The notes under the pieces: model-generated
Told to the model about the DNA's origin: nothing
Seen by the model: the letters and a program-made list of their open reading frames with translations, nothing else
The model's database searches: none
Assembly (NCBI GenBank): GCA_913056365.1
Contig: CAJXLT010000004.1
Location: 62,001 to 126,000, forward strand
From: an uncultured Paenibacillaceae bacterium
GTDB lineage: Bacteria > Bacillota > Bacilli > Paenibacillales > K13
Length of the DNA stretch: 64,000 nt
Direction: 5' to 3'
Made by a program: the position numbers and the translations under genes
Part shown: piece by piece, positions 25,957 through 34,606 of the stretch
How positions within the stretch are numbered: the stretch's first letter is position 1
Layout of the letters: the number at the start of each line of letters is the position of its first letter

Positions 25957-26877
25957 TTATGCGCGAACAGCTTGCGGGTGTTCTTCACTTACATATTGTG
26001 CGGTAAGAGCATTCTTCCTCACTTGTTCCGGATTTTTGCAGCCGGGGATGACACAAGTGACCGCGTCATGCTTCAAGCACCAAGCGAGCGCCCAAGTTGC
26101 CATATCCATATTCTCCGGAACTTCTTCGCGCTGTATGCGTGCAACCTCCTCTAGCTTCTTACGGGTTTGTTCACGATCGTGTCGGCTGCGGACGTCATTC
26201 TCGGCGAAGGTCGAGTCCGGCTTATATTTGCCGCTCAAGTAGCCGCTTGCCAAGGGTACTCTTGCGAGCACGCCTAGATCTTGACGAATGCAGGACGGGA
26301 ACACTTCCGCTTCCGGTTGTCTTTCCAAGCGATTATAGACGACCTGGATCGATTTCGCATTGACTTTCGTGGACGCATCGGTTTGATGAATATTCTGATT
26401 GCTGCCGATCGATATGCCGAGATTGCGGATTTTGCCAGCTTGAACCTGCTTGTCCAGCTTCGTCCACAGCTCTTCATTATCGAACATCTCGTCTGGGCCG
26501 GAGTGGAATTGATACAGGTCGACGTAATCGGTCTGCAACGATCTTAGCGAGTCTTCGAGCTGCTTCACCACTTCATCTGCGGACCAGTGATTCGTACGGT
26601 CGAAGTTATGGTGGAATGTATGTCCGAATTTCGTGGCAATGACCCAATCATCTCGCTTCTGAGAACGAAGCCATTGACCGATGAATTGTTCCGAGGTGTG
26701 ATCCCCGTAGCATTCTGCGGTGTCGATCAGGTTGATGCCTTCATCCTTGGCTGTGTCTAATACGGCTGTTGCTTCTTGTTGAGAATAGCTTAGCCCCCAT
26801 TCCCCCCCGAATTGCCATGTGCCTACCCCGATAACTGATACTTGCAGGTCTGTAGAACCTAATCTGCGATATTTCAT
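25957..26877 (-). CDS. Aldo/keto reductase
   Basis: NADPH-dependent oxidoreductase of 306 residues with a TIM-barrel fold. The catalytic tetrad residues are visible: Asp and Tyr in IDTAECYGDHTSE, Lys in WVIATKFGH and His in YQFHSGPDE. AWCLKHDAVTCVIPGCKNPEQVRKN is the cofactor-binding end. GAAGGAGGCAC precedes the ATG. Monocistronic. Natural substrate not deducible; members reduce various aldehydes and ketones. Confidence 0.93.
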   Translation of the reverse strand: MKYRRLGSTDLQVSVIGVGTWQFGGEWGLSYSQQEATAVLDTAKDEGINLIDTAECYGDHTSEQFIGQWLRSQKRDDWVIATKFGHTFHHNFDRTNHWSADEVVKQLEDSLRSLQTDYVDLYQFHSGPDEMFDNEELWTKLDKQVQAGKIRNLGISIGSNQNIHQTDASTKVNAKSIQVVYNRLERQPEAEVFPSCIRQDLGVLARVPLASGYLSGKYKPDSTFAENDVRSRHDREQTRKKLEEVARIQREEVPENMDMATWALAWCLKHDAVTCVIPGCKNPEQVRKNALTAQYVSEEHPQAVRA

Positions 26878-27039
26878 AGGTGTAATGTGCCTCCTTCGAG
26901 TGAAGTTGTTGATCCGATATACCGGACATGTATGCTATACAGCATGCCCAATTTCCATTATACGCCTATCTATTCGGTGGATAACAGCAGGAGAATTTAT
27001 GGGACTATGGCTCCACTTGTCACGATCGTACGTTCATAC

Positions 27040-27068
27040 TTGCATCGAGCGCTGATTTTGCATATAAT
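27040..27068 (+). promoter_or_regulatory. Sigma-A promoter of pheST
   Basis: TTGCAT (27040-27045), 17 bases, consensus TATAAT (27063-27068), just ahead of the Phe T-box leader. Confidence 0.75.
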
Positions 27069-27075
27069 TACGTGT

Positions 27076-27404
27076 ATTATAGAACATGTTGCCCAAACGC
27101 TGCGATGGAGACAAGTAAGCGGACACCGGCCTACAGGGAGAGAGCGTCATAGATTGAGAACGCCCTCAGGATGTCGGATTCGTCGAACATTCACTCCGGA
27201 GCGGGGCTCTGAACGTCTAGGAACATGTCGGACCATTAGGAGTACACGGAAGCGGACCGTTATTTCGCATGAAGTGAGCTTGCGCTCAGTCGGTGACGTA
27301 CGCCGATCCTGCTAATTTGCTGATGCAGATAATGGCGGGAGCGCATGCTAATAAGGGTGGTACCGCGGCTTCTTCGCCCCTTGGGGAGAGGAAGTCTTTT
27401 TTTG
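27076..27404 (+). promoter_or_regulatory. T-box leader, phenylalanine specifier UUC, upstream of pheST
   Basis: Stem I element GGAGAGAG near 27137-27144, specifier TTC at 27190-27192 within GAACATTCACTCC, and T-box AGGGTGGTACCGCGG at 27354-27368. A terminator follows (GCTTCTTCGCCCC pairing with GGGGAGAGGAAGT, then seven T). Uncharged tRNA-Phe should induce the operon. The specifier-loop sequence matches the leuA leader in arrangement (codon followed by AC). Confidence 0.93.
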
Positions 27405-27481
27405 TATTGGCGTTGCCGGGAGAACGGTGTGTGACGCATACAGAGGCTCGATGCCTGATTATAGAACCAGGAGGGAATAGA

Positions 27482-28516
27482 ATGAGAGAAAGGCTGTTGT
27501 CATTGAAGGACGAGGCTCTGCAGGAGCTGGAGCAGGTCCAGTCGGCTGCTGAGCTCAACGAGCTTCGGATCAAGTATTTGGGCAAGAAGGGCCCGCTGAC
27601 TGAAATTATGCGCGGCATGGGGGGGTTAAGCGCAGAGGAGCGTCCGGTCATTGGTCAGGTTGCCAATGAAGTGCGCGGCGCAATCGAAGCGGCCGTGCAG
27701 GCGCGTCAGGATGCGTTCGATCGGGCAGAGACAGAACGTCGTCTGCAACAGGAGAAGATCGATGTAACATTACCTGGCAGAGTGTCCAAACAAGGGGGCA
27801 TTCATCCGCTGTATCGAATCGTACAAAAAATGGAGGATATTTTCCTCGGAATGGGCTACAAGGTAGCAGAAGGTCCTGAGATGGAACAGGACTATTACAA
27901 CTTCGAAGCGCTGAATTTACCGAAGAATCATCCCGCCCGAGATATGCAGGATTCCTTCTATGTTACGGAAGATATATTGATGCGTACACATACATCGCCT
28001 GTTCAGGTGCGTACGATGGAAGCGATGAAGGGCGAAGTGCCGGTGAAGATCATTTGTCCAGGCCGCGTGTATCGCCGAGACAACGATGATGCGACACATT
28101 CGCACGTATTTACACAGGTGGAAGGATTGGTGGTTGGTCCCAACATACGTTTTAGCGATTTGAAAGGAACGTTGCTCCAATTTGCCAAGGAGATGTTCGG
28201 CCCACAGACGCAAATTCGGATGCGACCCAGTTTCTTTCCGTTCACGGAACCAAGCGCTGAGGTGGATGTGACGTGTGCGAGTTGCGGCGGTGACGGCTGC
28301 CGAATATGCAAGCATACAGGCTGGATCGAAATTCTCGGGAGTGGCATGGTGCATCCGCGTGTCTTGCAGATGGCGGGATACGATCCGAACGAAGTATCCG
28401 GCTTTGCCTTTGGCATTGGCGTCGAGCGTATCGCAATGAAGAAATACGGCATTGACGATATCCGCCATTTCTATGTGAATGATCTGCGCTTCTTGCGGCA
28501 GTTTGCAAAATATTAA
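27482..28516 (+). CDS. pheS: Phenylalanyl-tRNA synthetase alpha subunit
   Basis: Catalytic subunit of the alpha2-beta2 class II synthetase that charges tRNA-Phe. The N-terminal coiled-coil (residues 1-85) precedes the class II core. Motif 2 lies around [25 protein letters not shown], the phenylalanine pocket around [14 protein letters not shown] and motif 3 is [18 protein letters not shown] short CxxC-containing insert ([17 protein letters not shown]) is present. ATG 27482 follows AGGAGGG; the frame is open into the leader without a supported start. pheT follows after 85 bases. Confidence 0.97.
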   Translation: MRERLLSLKDEALQELEQVQSAAELNELRIKYLGKKGPLTEIMRGMGGLSAEERPVIGQVANEVRGAIEAAVQARQDAFDRAETERRLQQEKIDVTLPGRVSKQGGIHPLYRIVQKMEDIFLGMGYKVAEGPEMEQDYYNFEALNLPKNHPARDMQDSFYVTEDILMRTHTSPVQVRTMEAMKGEVPVKIICPGRVYRRDNDDATHSHVFTQVEGLVVGPNIRFSDLKGTLLQFAKEMFGPQTQIRMRPSFFPFTEPSAEVDVTCASCGGDGCRICKHTGWIEILGSGMVHPRVLQMAGYDPNEVSGFAFGIGVERIAMKKYGIDDIRHFYVNDLRFLRQFAKY

Positions 28517-28601
28517 CGGCGATCCTAGCAAAGCGTCCATGCAGGGCATGGAACAAGAATAAATAGGCTGATCGTAATCGATGAAAGGAGCGTATGAACA
28601 A

Positions 28602-31046
28602 GTGAAGGTTTCTTATCAATGGTTGTCCGAATATGTGGATCTAACCGGTTATACGGCACAAGATCTGGCTGAATTGTTGACTCGCGGCGGCATCGAGGTA
28701 GACGTAGTGGAGTCGCGGAACAAGGGCATTCAGCAAGTCGTGGTCGGCTTCGTGACAGAGCGGGAGAAGCATCCCGATGCAGATAAATTGAACGTGTGCA
28801 AGGTCGATGTAGGGAGCGATGAGCAACTGCAAATTGTGTGCGGCGCACCGAATGTAGATGCCGGGCAGAAGGTACCGGTGGCTACAGTTGGTGCTCGATT
28901 GCCGGATGGCCTCAAGATCAAACGGGCGAAGCTGCGCGGCGTGGAGTCGCAGGGGATGATTTGCTCGGCGAAGGAGCTTGGGATGAACGACCGGCTGTTG
29001 CCGAAGGAGATTCAGGAAGGCATTCTGGTTCTGCCTGCTGCTGCGGAGATTGGCACCGACATTCTGGACGTGCTCAGCTTGAATGACGAGGTGTTGGAGC
29101 TGGATCTAACCCCGAACCGGTCAGACTGCTTAAGCATGCTCGGTGTAGCTTATGAGATTGCAACGCTGTTAGGACGTGAAGTGAAGCTTCCGCATGTACA
29201 GGAAGGGCTGCGTGAATCAGGGACAGCTGCCAGCGAGAAGGTGCAGATTGCGATTAGTGCGCCGGAGCAATGCAGCCATTATGCGGCACGCGTCATCGAC
29301 GGCGTAGCGATTGCGCCATCTCCATTATGGATGCAAAACCGGCTGATGGCGGCAGGTATTCGCCCCATTAACAATGTAGTCGATATTACGAACTATGTGA
29401 TGCTGGAGTATGGGCAACCGCTTCACGCATTCGACGCGGATCGTATGGCGGGAGACCGGATCGATGTTCGTCATGCTTACGAAGGTGAGCGCTTCGTGAC
29501 ATTAGACGATGTGGAGCGCGAGCTTCATTCCCATATGTTGCTTATTACAGATGGTGAGAAGGGTGTTGCGCTCGCCGGCGTGATGGGCGGCGCCAATTCG
29601 GAAGTGACCGGTACGACTGCGCGTATTGTGCTGGAGTCAGCCAAGTTCGACGGTGGAACAGTACGCAAGACTTCTCGAGAGCTTGGCTTGCGTTCGGAAT
29701 CCAGCCTGCGCTTCGAGAAGGAAGTGGACCCTGCTCGCGTCATACAGGCGTTGGATCGCGCTGCTTCATTGATGTGTCAATATGCGGGCGGTACTGCTGC
29801 GAAGGGGATTTCGGAGCATCGTGTTAAGGAAGCTCATCCGTTGGCTGTTACGGTTACCCTCGATAAGATTAACCGCTATCTTGGAACTTCGCTGTCCGTG
29901 GATCAAGTTGGCGATATTCTAACGAAGCTGCGTTTCCCTTATCAGGAAAAGCAAAGCAGCTTCACGGTCGAAGTCCCGACCCGTCGCGGAGATATTACTT
30001 TGGATGTGGATATTATTGAAGAAGTTGCCCGATTGTATGGGTATGACGAAATTCCGACCACTTGGATTGAAGGAGAGATTACTCCCGGCGCCTTGACGGC
30101 AAGCCAGCGAATTCGCCGATCGCTGCGGGAGCTGCTGTCCAGCTCCGGCTTGCTGGAGGCATCGAACTACTCCTTCGTGCAGCCGGATCAAATTCGGGAG
30201 CTGCCCGGTCTGTATCCGCAGGTGAAGCCGGTAGCCCTAGCGATGCCTATGAGTGAAGAGCGCTCGGTGATGCGCACGAGCTTGCTGCCGCAGCTGGTAG
30301 AGATGGCGGTTTACAATCGTAATCGCAATGTCGAGGATATGGCTGTCTTCGAATTCGGGCGTATCTTTCTCACCGAACAGGAGCAGCTGAGCGAATTGCC
30401 GCGTGAGCGGGAAATGCTGGCAGTCCTGATGACTGGCAATCGCGAGCCGTTGCATTGGAACGGCAAACCTGCGAAGACGGACTTCTACGACATCAAAGGC
30501 GTAGCCGATCAGATTGTGCGCTATCTCGGATTGGAGACGCATATCCGTTGCGAGGAACTGCAAGTGGAAGGCTTCCATCCTGGACGTACAGCGGGTATGT
30601 ACATGACAGATGCTACGTCCCACACATTGGTAGGGATTATCGGCCAGCTTCATCCGGAATTGCAAAAAGAGAAGGACCTCGCGGAGACGTATGTTTTGGA
30701 GCTGGAGATCGATGCATTGTATGAGCACGTACCAGCGGAAATTGCTTATCATGCGCTGCCTCGCTTCCCTGCAGTAAGCCGGGATATCGCAGTGGTCGTG
30801 GACGAGTCGGTTACTGCAGGTGTGCTGATGGATACCGTTCGCGCATCTTCCGGCGATCTGTTGGAATCATTGAGCGTGTTCGACATCTATCAAGGGGAAC
30901 ATCTCGGTGCAGGCAAGAAGAGTGTTGCCTTGTCCCTTGTGTTCCGCCATGCAGAGCGCACATTGCAGGATGAGGAAATTACAGCGCAGTACGAGCAGAT
31001 CGTCGATGCGTTAGCTTCGACCCATGGGGCGGAATTACGCAAATAG
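28602..31046 (+). CDS. pheT: Phenylalanyl-tRNA synthetase beta subunit
   Basis: Large non-catalytic subunit (814 residues) with editing and tRNA-binding roles. Starts VSYQWLSEYVDL. Then comes the EMAP/tRNA-binding domain (VVVGFVTEREKHPDADKLNVCKVD), the B3/B4 editing region, B5 (VTVTLDKINRYLG) and a C-terminal anticodon-binding domain ending in LVFRHAERTLQDEEI. The GTG at 28602 (KVSYQWL) corresponds to the usual start and has AAAGGAG 11 bases before; ATG 28581 would overlap that site. Confidence 0.97.
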   Translation: MKVSYQWLSEYVDLTGYTAQDLAELLTRGGIEVDVVESRNKGIQQVVVGFVTEREKHPDADKLNVCKVDVGSDEQLQIVCGAPNVDAGQKVPVATVGARLPDGLKIKRAKLRGVESQGMICSAKELGMNDRLLPKEIQEGILVLPAAAEIGTDILDVLSLNDEVLELDLTPNRSDCLSMLGVAYEIATLLGREVKLPHVQEGLRESGTAASEKVQIAISAPEQCSHYAARVIDGVAIAPSPLWMQNRLMAAGIRPINNVVDITNYVMLEYGQPLHAFDADRMAGDRIDVRHAYEGERFVTLDDVERELHSHMLLITDGEKGVALAGVMGGANSEVTGTTARIVLESAKFDGGTVRKTSRELGLRSESSLRFEKEVDPARVIQALDRAASLMCQYAGGTAAKGISEHRVKEAHPLAVTVTLDKINRYLGTSLSVDQVGDILTKLRFPYQEKQSSFTVEVPTRRGDITLDVDIIEEVARLYGYDEIPTTWIEGEITPGALTASQRIRRSLRELLSSSGLLEASNYSFVQPDQIRELPGLYPQVKPVALAMPMSEERSVMRTSLLPQLVEMAVYNRNRNVEDMAVFEFGRIFLTEQEQLSELPREREMLAVLMTGNREPLHWNGKPAKTDFYDIKGVADQIVRYLGLETHIRCEELQVEGFHPGRTAGMYMTDATSHTLVGIIGQLHPELQKEKDLAETYVLELEIDALYEHVPAEIAYHALPRFPAVSRDIAVVVDESVTAGVLMDTVRASSGDLLESLSVFDIYQGEHLGAGKKSVALSLVFRHAERTLQDEEITAQYEQIVDALASTHGAELRK

Positions 31047-31150
31047 TTTCCCGCGGATAGGGAGGAAATACGCTATAGGCCAGCGAATTGACATAGAATA
31101 AGCGAATCGACTGGCTTCCGGCCGGTGTAAGGAGTAGGGAGTGAACGGCT

Positions 31151-31813
31151 GTGACGGAAGAGAACAAGAGCGTGACGGTAGACATCTACGGCACTCAATA
31201 TAAATTGAAAGGCGGCGAAGAGGCTTCAACGGCATATATTCAACGTGTTGCCGCTGAGGTCGACAGCCGTATGCGGCAGTTGTCCAACAATTTCCCGCGG
31301 CTTGATATGCCACGCATTGCAGTCTTAACTACGGTCAATGTGATGGATGATTGCTTCAAGCTGATGCAAGAGCTCGAGAAGGAACGGTTGAAGCAAGATG
31401 TGAGCGAACGTCAGCGGCATAAGGACCGGGATCAACTGCAGCAGAAGTTTGAGGAGGAACAGACGGGGCTGAAGCAGGAGCGGGATAGCTTGGAAGCTGA
31501 TATGCAGCGTCTGCAGGAAGAGAAGGGTCAATGGGAGCATCGCATCGAATTGGAGCGTAAGCGGAACGAAGAGCTGCTGCAAGAGCTCGATCAGATGAAA
31601 ACGACGGTACAGCAACATAAGTCGGAGTGGGAACAGCAGCTGAGGCAGCAGGAGGACGACCATAACGAGGAAATTCGTAAGTTGCGTGATGAGCTGTCGC
31701 AAGGCTCCTCGTTGCAGGAGGAGTATGCCAAACTCCAGGAGGAGTACGCGAAGCTGCAGACGGAATACAATGAGTGGATACAGCTCGTAGAACAGGATCA
31801 TCCGGGGAAATGA
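31151..31813 (+). CDS. zapA: Cell-division protein ZapA with an unusually long coiled-coil extension
   Basis: ZapA bundles FtsZ filaments at the division ring. Residues 1-80 match the family: KSVTVDIYGTQYKLKGGEE, AAEVDSRMRQL and RIAVLTTVNVMDDCFKLMQE. Typical ZapA ends near residue 85-100; here a continuous Gln/Glu/Lys/Arg-rich coiled coil runs to residue 220. It ends in tandem EEYAKLQ heptads (SLQEEYAKLQEEYAKLQTEY). GTG 31151 has AAGGAG and GGGAG upstream. It overlaps cvpA by 4 bases. Same order as the B. subtilis pheT-rnhC-zapA-cvpA region, without rnhC. Confidence 0.9.
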   Translation: MTEENKSVTVDIYGTQYKLKGGEEASTAYIQRVAAEVDSRMRQLSNNFPRLDMPRIAVLTTVNVMDDCFKLMQELEKERLKQDVSERQRHKDRDQLQQKFEEEQTGLKQERDSLEADMQRLQEEKGQWEHRIELERKRNEELLQELDQMKTTVQQHKSEWEQQLRQQEDDHNEEIRKLRDELSQGSSLQEEYAKLQEEYAKLQTEYNEWIQLVEQDHPGK

Positions 31814-32370
31814 GCGATGGATTGGCATGGAATGCCTTAGACTGGACCATTGTAGGAATAGGACTTGTCGCGCTCGTCTATGGATACATGAATGGTCTGA
31901 TCAGACAGCTTGTTTCCTTGGCAGGCTTGGTCGCAGCATATGCGGCCGCCTTTTTTTTCTATAAGGATGTAGCGATATGGCTGCCTGAACTAATACCTTA
32001 TCCGGATTTCTCGGATGAACGTCTGGCTTTTTTGAGTCAACTTGAGAATGTGGAAACTTATTTTTATCGCGCGCTTGCATTTGCTATCTTGTTCTTCGGC
32101 GCGAGGCTTGTGTTCAGTGTTGTCGGCTCCATGCTGAACATTGCCGCGAGGCTCCCTATGATCTCCTTCTTCAATCGCTGGGGAGGTGTGCTGCTAGCGG
32201 GATTGGAAGCAGTGGTGCTGATTACGGTTGCTGTCAATGTGATGCATATTATGCCTTACGAATCAACACAACGTTGGCTAGGGGGCTCTGTACTTGCGCC
32301 ATGGTTCCGTGATAGTGTGCTGGGCTTTGCGGTCAAGCTGCAAGAGCTTTGGTCTGACTCTCGAACATAG
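31810..32370 (+). CDS. CvpA-family membrane protein
   Basis: About 186 residues with four hydrophobic segments: NALDWTIVGIGLVALVYGYMNG, LVSLAGLVAAYAAAFFF, AFAILFFGARLVFSVVG and GGVLLAGLEAVVLITVAV. This is the CvpA fold (B. subtilis YshB); CvpA proteins have been linked to colicin V production and envelope integrity. ATG 31810 overlaps the zapA stop as ATGA. In B. subtilis polX and mutSB follow; here polX is missing and other genes intervene. Confidence 0.9.
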   Translation: MSDGLAWNALDWTIVGIGLVALVYGYMNGLIRQLVSLAGLVAAYAAAFFFYKDVAIWLPELIPYPDFSDERLAFLSQLENVETYFYRALAFAILFFGARLVFSVVGSMLNIAARLPMISFFNRWGGVLLAGLEAVVLITVAVNVMHIMPYESTQRWLGGSVLAPWFRDSVLGFAVKLQELWSDSRT

Positions 32371-32387
32371 CTTGTCTCTCACACCCC

Positions 32388-32440
32388 AAAAAAAAGGTTG
32401 TCTCATTCAGCGATACTGCTGAACAGGACAACCTTTTTCT
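32388..32440. terminator. Bidirectional terminator between cvpA and the CuA lipoprotein gene
   Basis: AAAAAGGTTGTC pairs with GACAACCTTTTT, with an inner TTCAGC/GCTGAA stem. There are A-runs on the left and T-runs on the right, so it can end transcription from both convergent genes. Confidence 0.85.
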
Positions 32441-32442
32441 TA

Positions 32443-32817
32443 TTACTCGACTACTAGCTTGGCAGTCATTGTGGAATGACCTGTGCCACATATAATGTTG
32501 CACACGATATCATACGTTCCAGCTTCATTAATCGTATACTGGACTTCTTGATCCGCATCCAGCTGGATGCCGAGTCCTTCAATATCTACGCCGTGCACAC
32601 CTTCTGCATTCGTTAACAAGAAGTTGACAGGCTCACCGGCCTTCACACGGTATTCCTCCTGGTCAAACTCCCAATTGCTTGCTTCTATCGCGACACTTGC
32701 TGCAGAAGCTTCATTCGTCTCGACAGCCTTATCCGATGCGCCGCTGTTACCGCCGCCGCAAGCAGATAAGCCGACAGCCAATGCTAATGCCAGAACACTG
32801 ATATACATTTTTTTCAT
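32443..32817 (-). CDS. Lipoprotein with a CuA-type cupredoxin domain
   Basis: A 124-residue exported lipoprotein. Signal peptide MKKMYISVLALALAVG with lipobox LSAC, so C20 is the lipid-modified residue. The cupredoxin domain resembles cytochrome c oxidase subunit II: HGVDIEGLGI supplies a histidine and CNIICGTGHSTM reproduces the CuA pattern CxxxCGxxHxxM. No membrane helices of CoxB are present and no oxidase genes are near. It may carry electrons or handle copper at the outer face of the membrane. The ATG follows GGAGGGGTA. The frame is open further upstream without support. Confidence 0.85.
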   Translation of the reverse strand: MKKMYISVLALALAVGLSACGGGNSGASDKAVETNEASAASVAIEASNWEFDQEEYRVKAGEPVNFLLTNAEGVHGVDIEGLGIQLDADQEVQYTINEAGTYDIVCNIICGTGHSTMTAKLVVE

Positions 32818-33074
32818 GCTATACCCCTCCATTGAGAAAAGTATTGTAATTGTAGTGACAAACATAATCTTACAGGTTTTACGACTCTTATCATACAATA
32901 TTCGAGGTGAAAATGCAGTGACAAACCTGTGAAGAATCGTTGTCGAACTGGTGGCGATCGGGAAGGAGGAAGTTGCTTGCAGAAAAATAGACAGCTGCCT
33001 AGCGCCCAAACAAACTGTAGGCGCATATGCTATCGGAGATATGTATTACAATAAAAAGGAGTTTTGACAACACG

Positions 33075-33989
33075 ATGAGTGAAAATCAACCGAAGCAGGA
33101 AGCACTTGCTAAGCCGGCCCCTCCCAATATGCAAGCCAACATGGAGCAGAAGCCGGCAGCGACAGCGCCGACAGCTCAGGCACTACCGAAACCGACGCCA
33201 CCGAAACCGGCAGCTAATGAAGCAGCGAAGCCGACTCAGGCAGCTCCGCTAGCGAATCCAGCAGCACCGACAGCCAATGCAGCGCAGAAGCCAGCTAGTG
33301 CAGTGCCGAATGCCAAGCCGGCCCCGACAGTCAAGCCAATGGTGAAGCCTATGCAGAAGCCAGCAGCGAATACTGCTCCACTCGCCGATGCGCTGAAACC
33401 GATACAACCTGCTCCGTATGACAAAGGACATAAGTCAAACTCAGCTATGTCGCCGAAGGGAATGTTTGCACCATATGGAACAGGCGCTTCCATGCCTAAT
33501 CCGAATGCGCTTGCTCCGTTGTCTCCCTCAGCGAATTGGCCTGCACCTCTTCCGCCGATGCAGCCGTTCTCTGCAGCAGCGCCAGAAATGTACGCTGCGC
33601 CTAACTGGCCTACTATGCCGATGCACACCAATCTTCCCCCTATGATCACGCCTTTATCCGTGGGAAATATGCCGTATCCGATGATGCACAACCAATGGGC
33701 CCATCCGAATGACTGGCAACAGCCTGCCTATGAATCGGCAGGGGCATATCCGGGACTGCCAGCTTCGATTACACCATGTTCGTCAGTTCCATCTATGGAG
33801 CAAGTGCTTCAAACTGTCAGTCCTTCCGTATACGATGGGCTGTCGGAGGCGATGTATCGCGGTGTGCCGCATGCTATGACTCGGACTTCTGCTATAGCTT
33901 ACTTGATGGGAGCGGGTTATACGCATGAAGAAGCCAATAATCTAGCTCTGGCTTGGGAGCAACAATCACTGCCACCAACGAATGGCTAG
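33075..33989 (+). CDS. Pro/Ala/Lys-rich low-complexity protein, unknown function
   Basis: A 304-residue protein. Residues 1-125 consist of irregular repeats of the type KPAPTVKP, KPAANTAP and LPKPTPPKP. The middle is rich in Pro, Met, Asn and Trp. Only the C-terminal 50 residues look folded (YDGLSEAMYRGVPHAMTR, AIAYLMGAGYTHEEANNLALAWEQQ), probably helical. No signal peptide. ATG 33075 has AAAGGAG about 13 bases upstream, a long spacing. Composition recalls spore-coat or linker proteins. It lies in the position between cvpA and mutS2 that holds polX in B. subtilis. Confidence 0.65.
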   Translation: MSENQPKQEALAKPAPPNMQANMEQKPAATAPTAQALPKPTPPKPAANEAAKPTQAAPLANPAAPTANAAQKPASAVPNAKPAPTVKPMVKPMQKPAANTAPLADALKPIQPAPYDKGHKSNSAMSPKGMFAPYGTGASMPNPNALAPLSPSANWPAPLPPMQPFSAAAPEMYAAPNWPTMPMHTNLPPMITPLSVGNMPYPMMHNQWAHPNDWQQPAYESAGAYPGLPASITPCSSVPSMEQVLQTVSPSVYDGLSEAMYRGVPHAMTRTSAIAYLMGAGYTHEEANNLALAWEQQSLPPTNG

Positions 33990-34007
33990 TGCAAGGGTCC
34001 GCAGCCA

Positions 34008-34048
34008 AAGAACGCCTGCTGACGGTATGGATCGTCACAGGCGTTCTT
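34008..34048. terminator. Terminator between convergent genes
   Basis: AAGAACGCCTG (34008-34018) pairs with CAGGCGTTCTT (34038-34048), with a TGACG/CGTCA inner stem. It may serve both the Pro-rich gene and the YvlD-type gene. Confidence 0.7.
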
Positions 34049-34065
34049 CGGCTATTTCCCAAGTA

Positions 34066-34446
34066 TCAGCGAGCTTTCCCGCGCGATTCATCTTCATCCC
34101 GGGAACCAGCTTCGAACGGTGTGCTGACCGGAATGAACAGATCGATGATACCGATGACTAGAGCGGCTAATAGGGCGCCGATGATGCTGACTTCTACACC
34201 GCCGACGATAAACTGGGCAAGCCATATGACGACGGCACTCGATAGAAACCCGACGATACCGCGTCCGAAAGGAGTAATTTTCTTACCAAAAATCCCTTCC
34301 AGCACCCAGCCTGCGGCGGCAATGACGAGAGCCAGCAGCAGCGCGCTCCAGAATCCGCCAATTTCAAACTGCGGGACAATCCAGCCTACAACCATCAATA
34401 CTAACGCGGCAACAATAAAACGCACAACTGCTCCGAGAAATTGCAT
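34066..34446 (-). CDS. Phage holin superfamily membrane protein (YvlD type)
   Basis: A 126-residue protein with four membrane helices (AVVRFIVAALVLMVVGWIVPQF, WSALLLALVIAAAGWVLEGIFG, GIVGFLSSAVVIWLAQFIVGG, SIIGALLAALVIGIIDLFIP) and a charged tail. It fits the family of B. subtilis YvlD, annotated as phage holin family 4 but found in normal chromosomes. The ATG (complement 34444-34446) has AAGGAGG upstream. No lysis genes are nearby, so a phage role is unlikely. Confidence 0.82.
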   Translation of the reverse strand: MQFLGAVVRFIVAALVLMVVGWIVPQFEIGGFWSALLLALVIAAAGWVLEGIFGKKITPFGRGIVGFLSSAVVIWLAQFIVGGVEVSIIGALLAALVIGIIDLFIPVSTPFEAGSRDEDESRGKAR

Positions 34447-34606
34447 CGAATCAAGCCTCCTTGTTATTCGCTGCATTTCCTAGTGTGTTCGTCGCTTGTG
34501 TGCTTTATGCTGGCACCTCTTGCCGGATAGATCGTGACAGTAGTCAAGCGGATTAGCACCAAGGGCTGCTTTTCGTTTATAATGGGGATGGAGGGAGTGT
34601 CTTCGT

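Noticed and set aside
31727-31770. Tandem AGGAGGAGTATGCCAAACTC-like repeats as a regulatory array
   Set aside because: They encode the repeated EEYAKLQ heptads of the ZapA coiled coil and need no separate explanation.
33079-33420. CRISPR-like or satellite repeats in the Pro/Ala-rich gene
   Set aside because: The repeats are irregular codon-level repeats of KPA/PKP units with no spacers; no CRISPR array exists in the window.
34066-34446. Phage remnant suggested by the holin-type membrane protein
   Set aside because: No other phage gene, integrase or attachment site nearby; the YvlD family is chromosomal in Bacilli.
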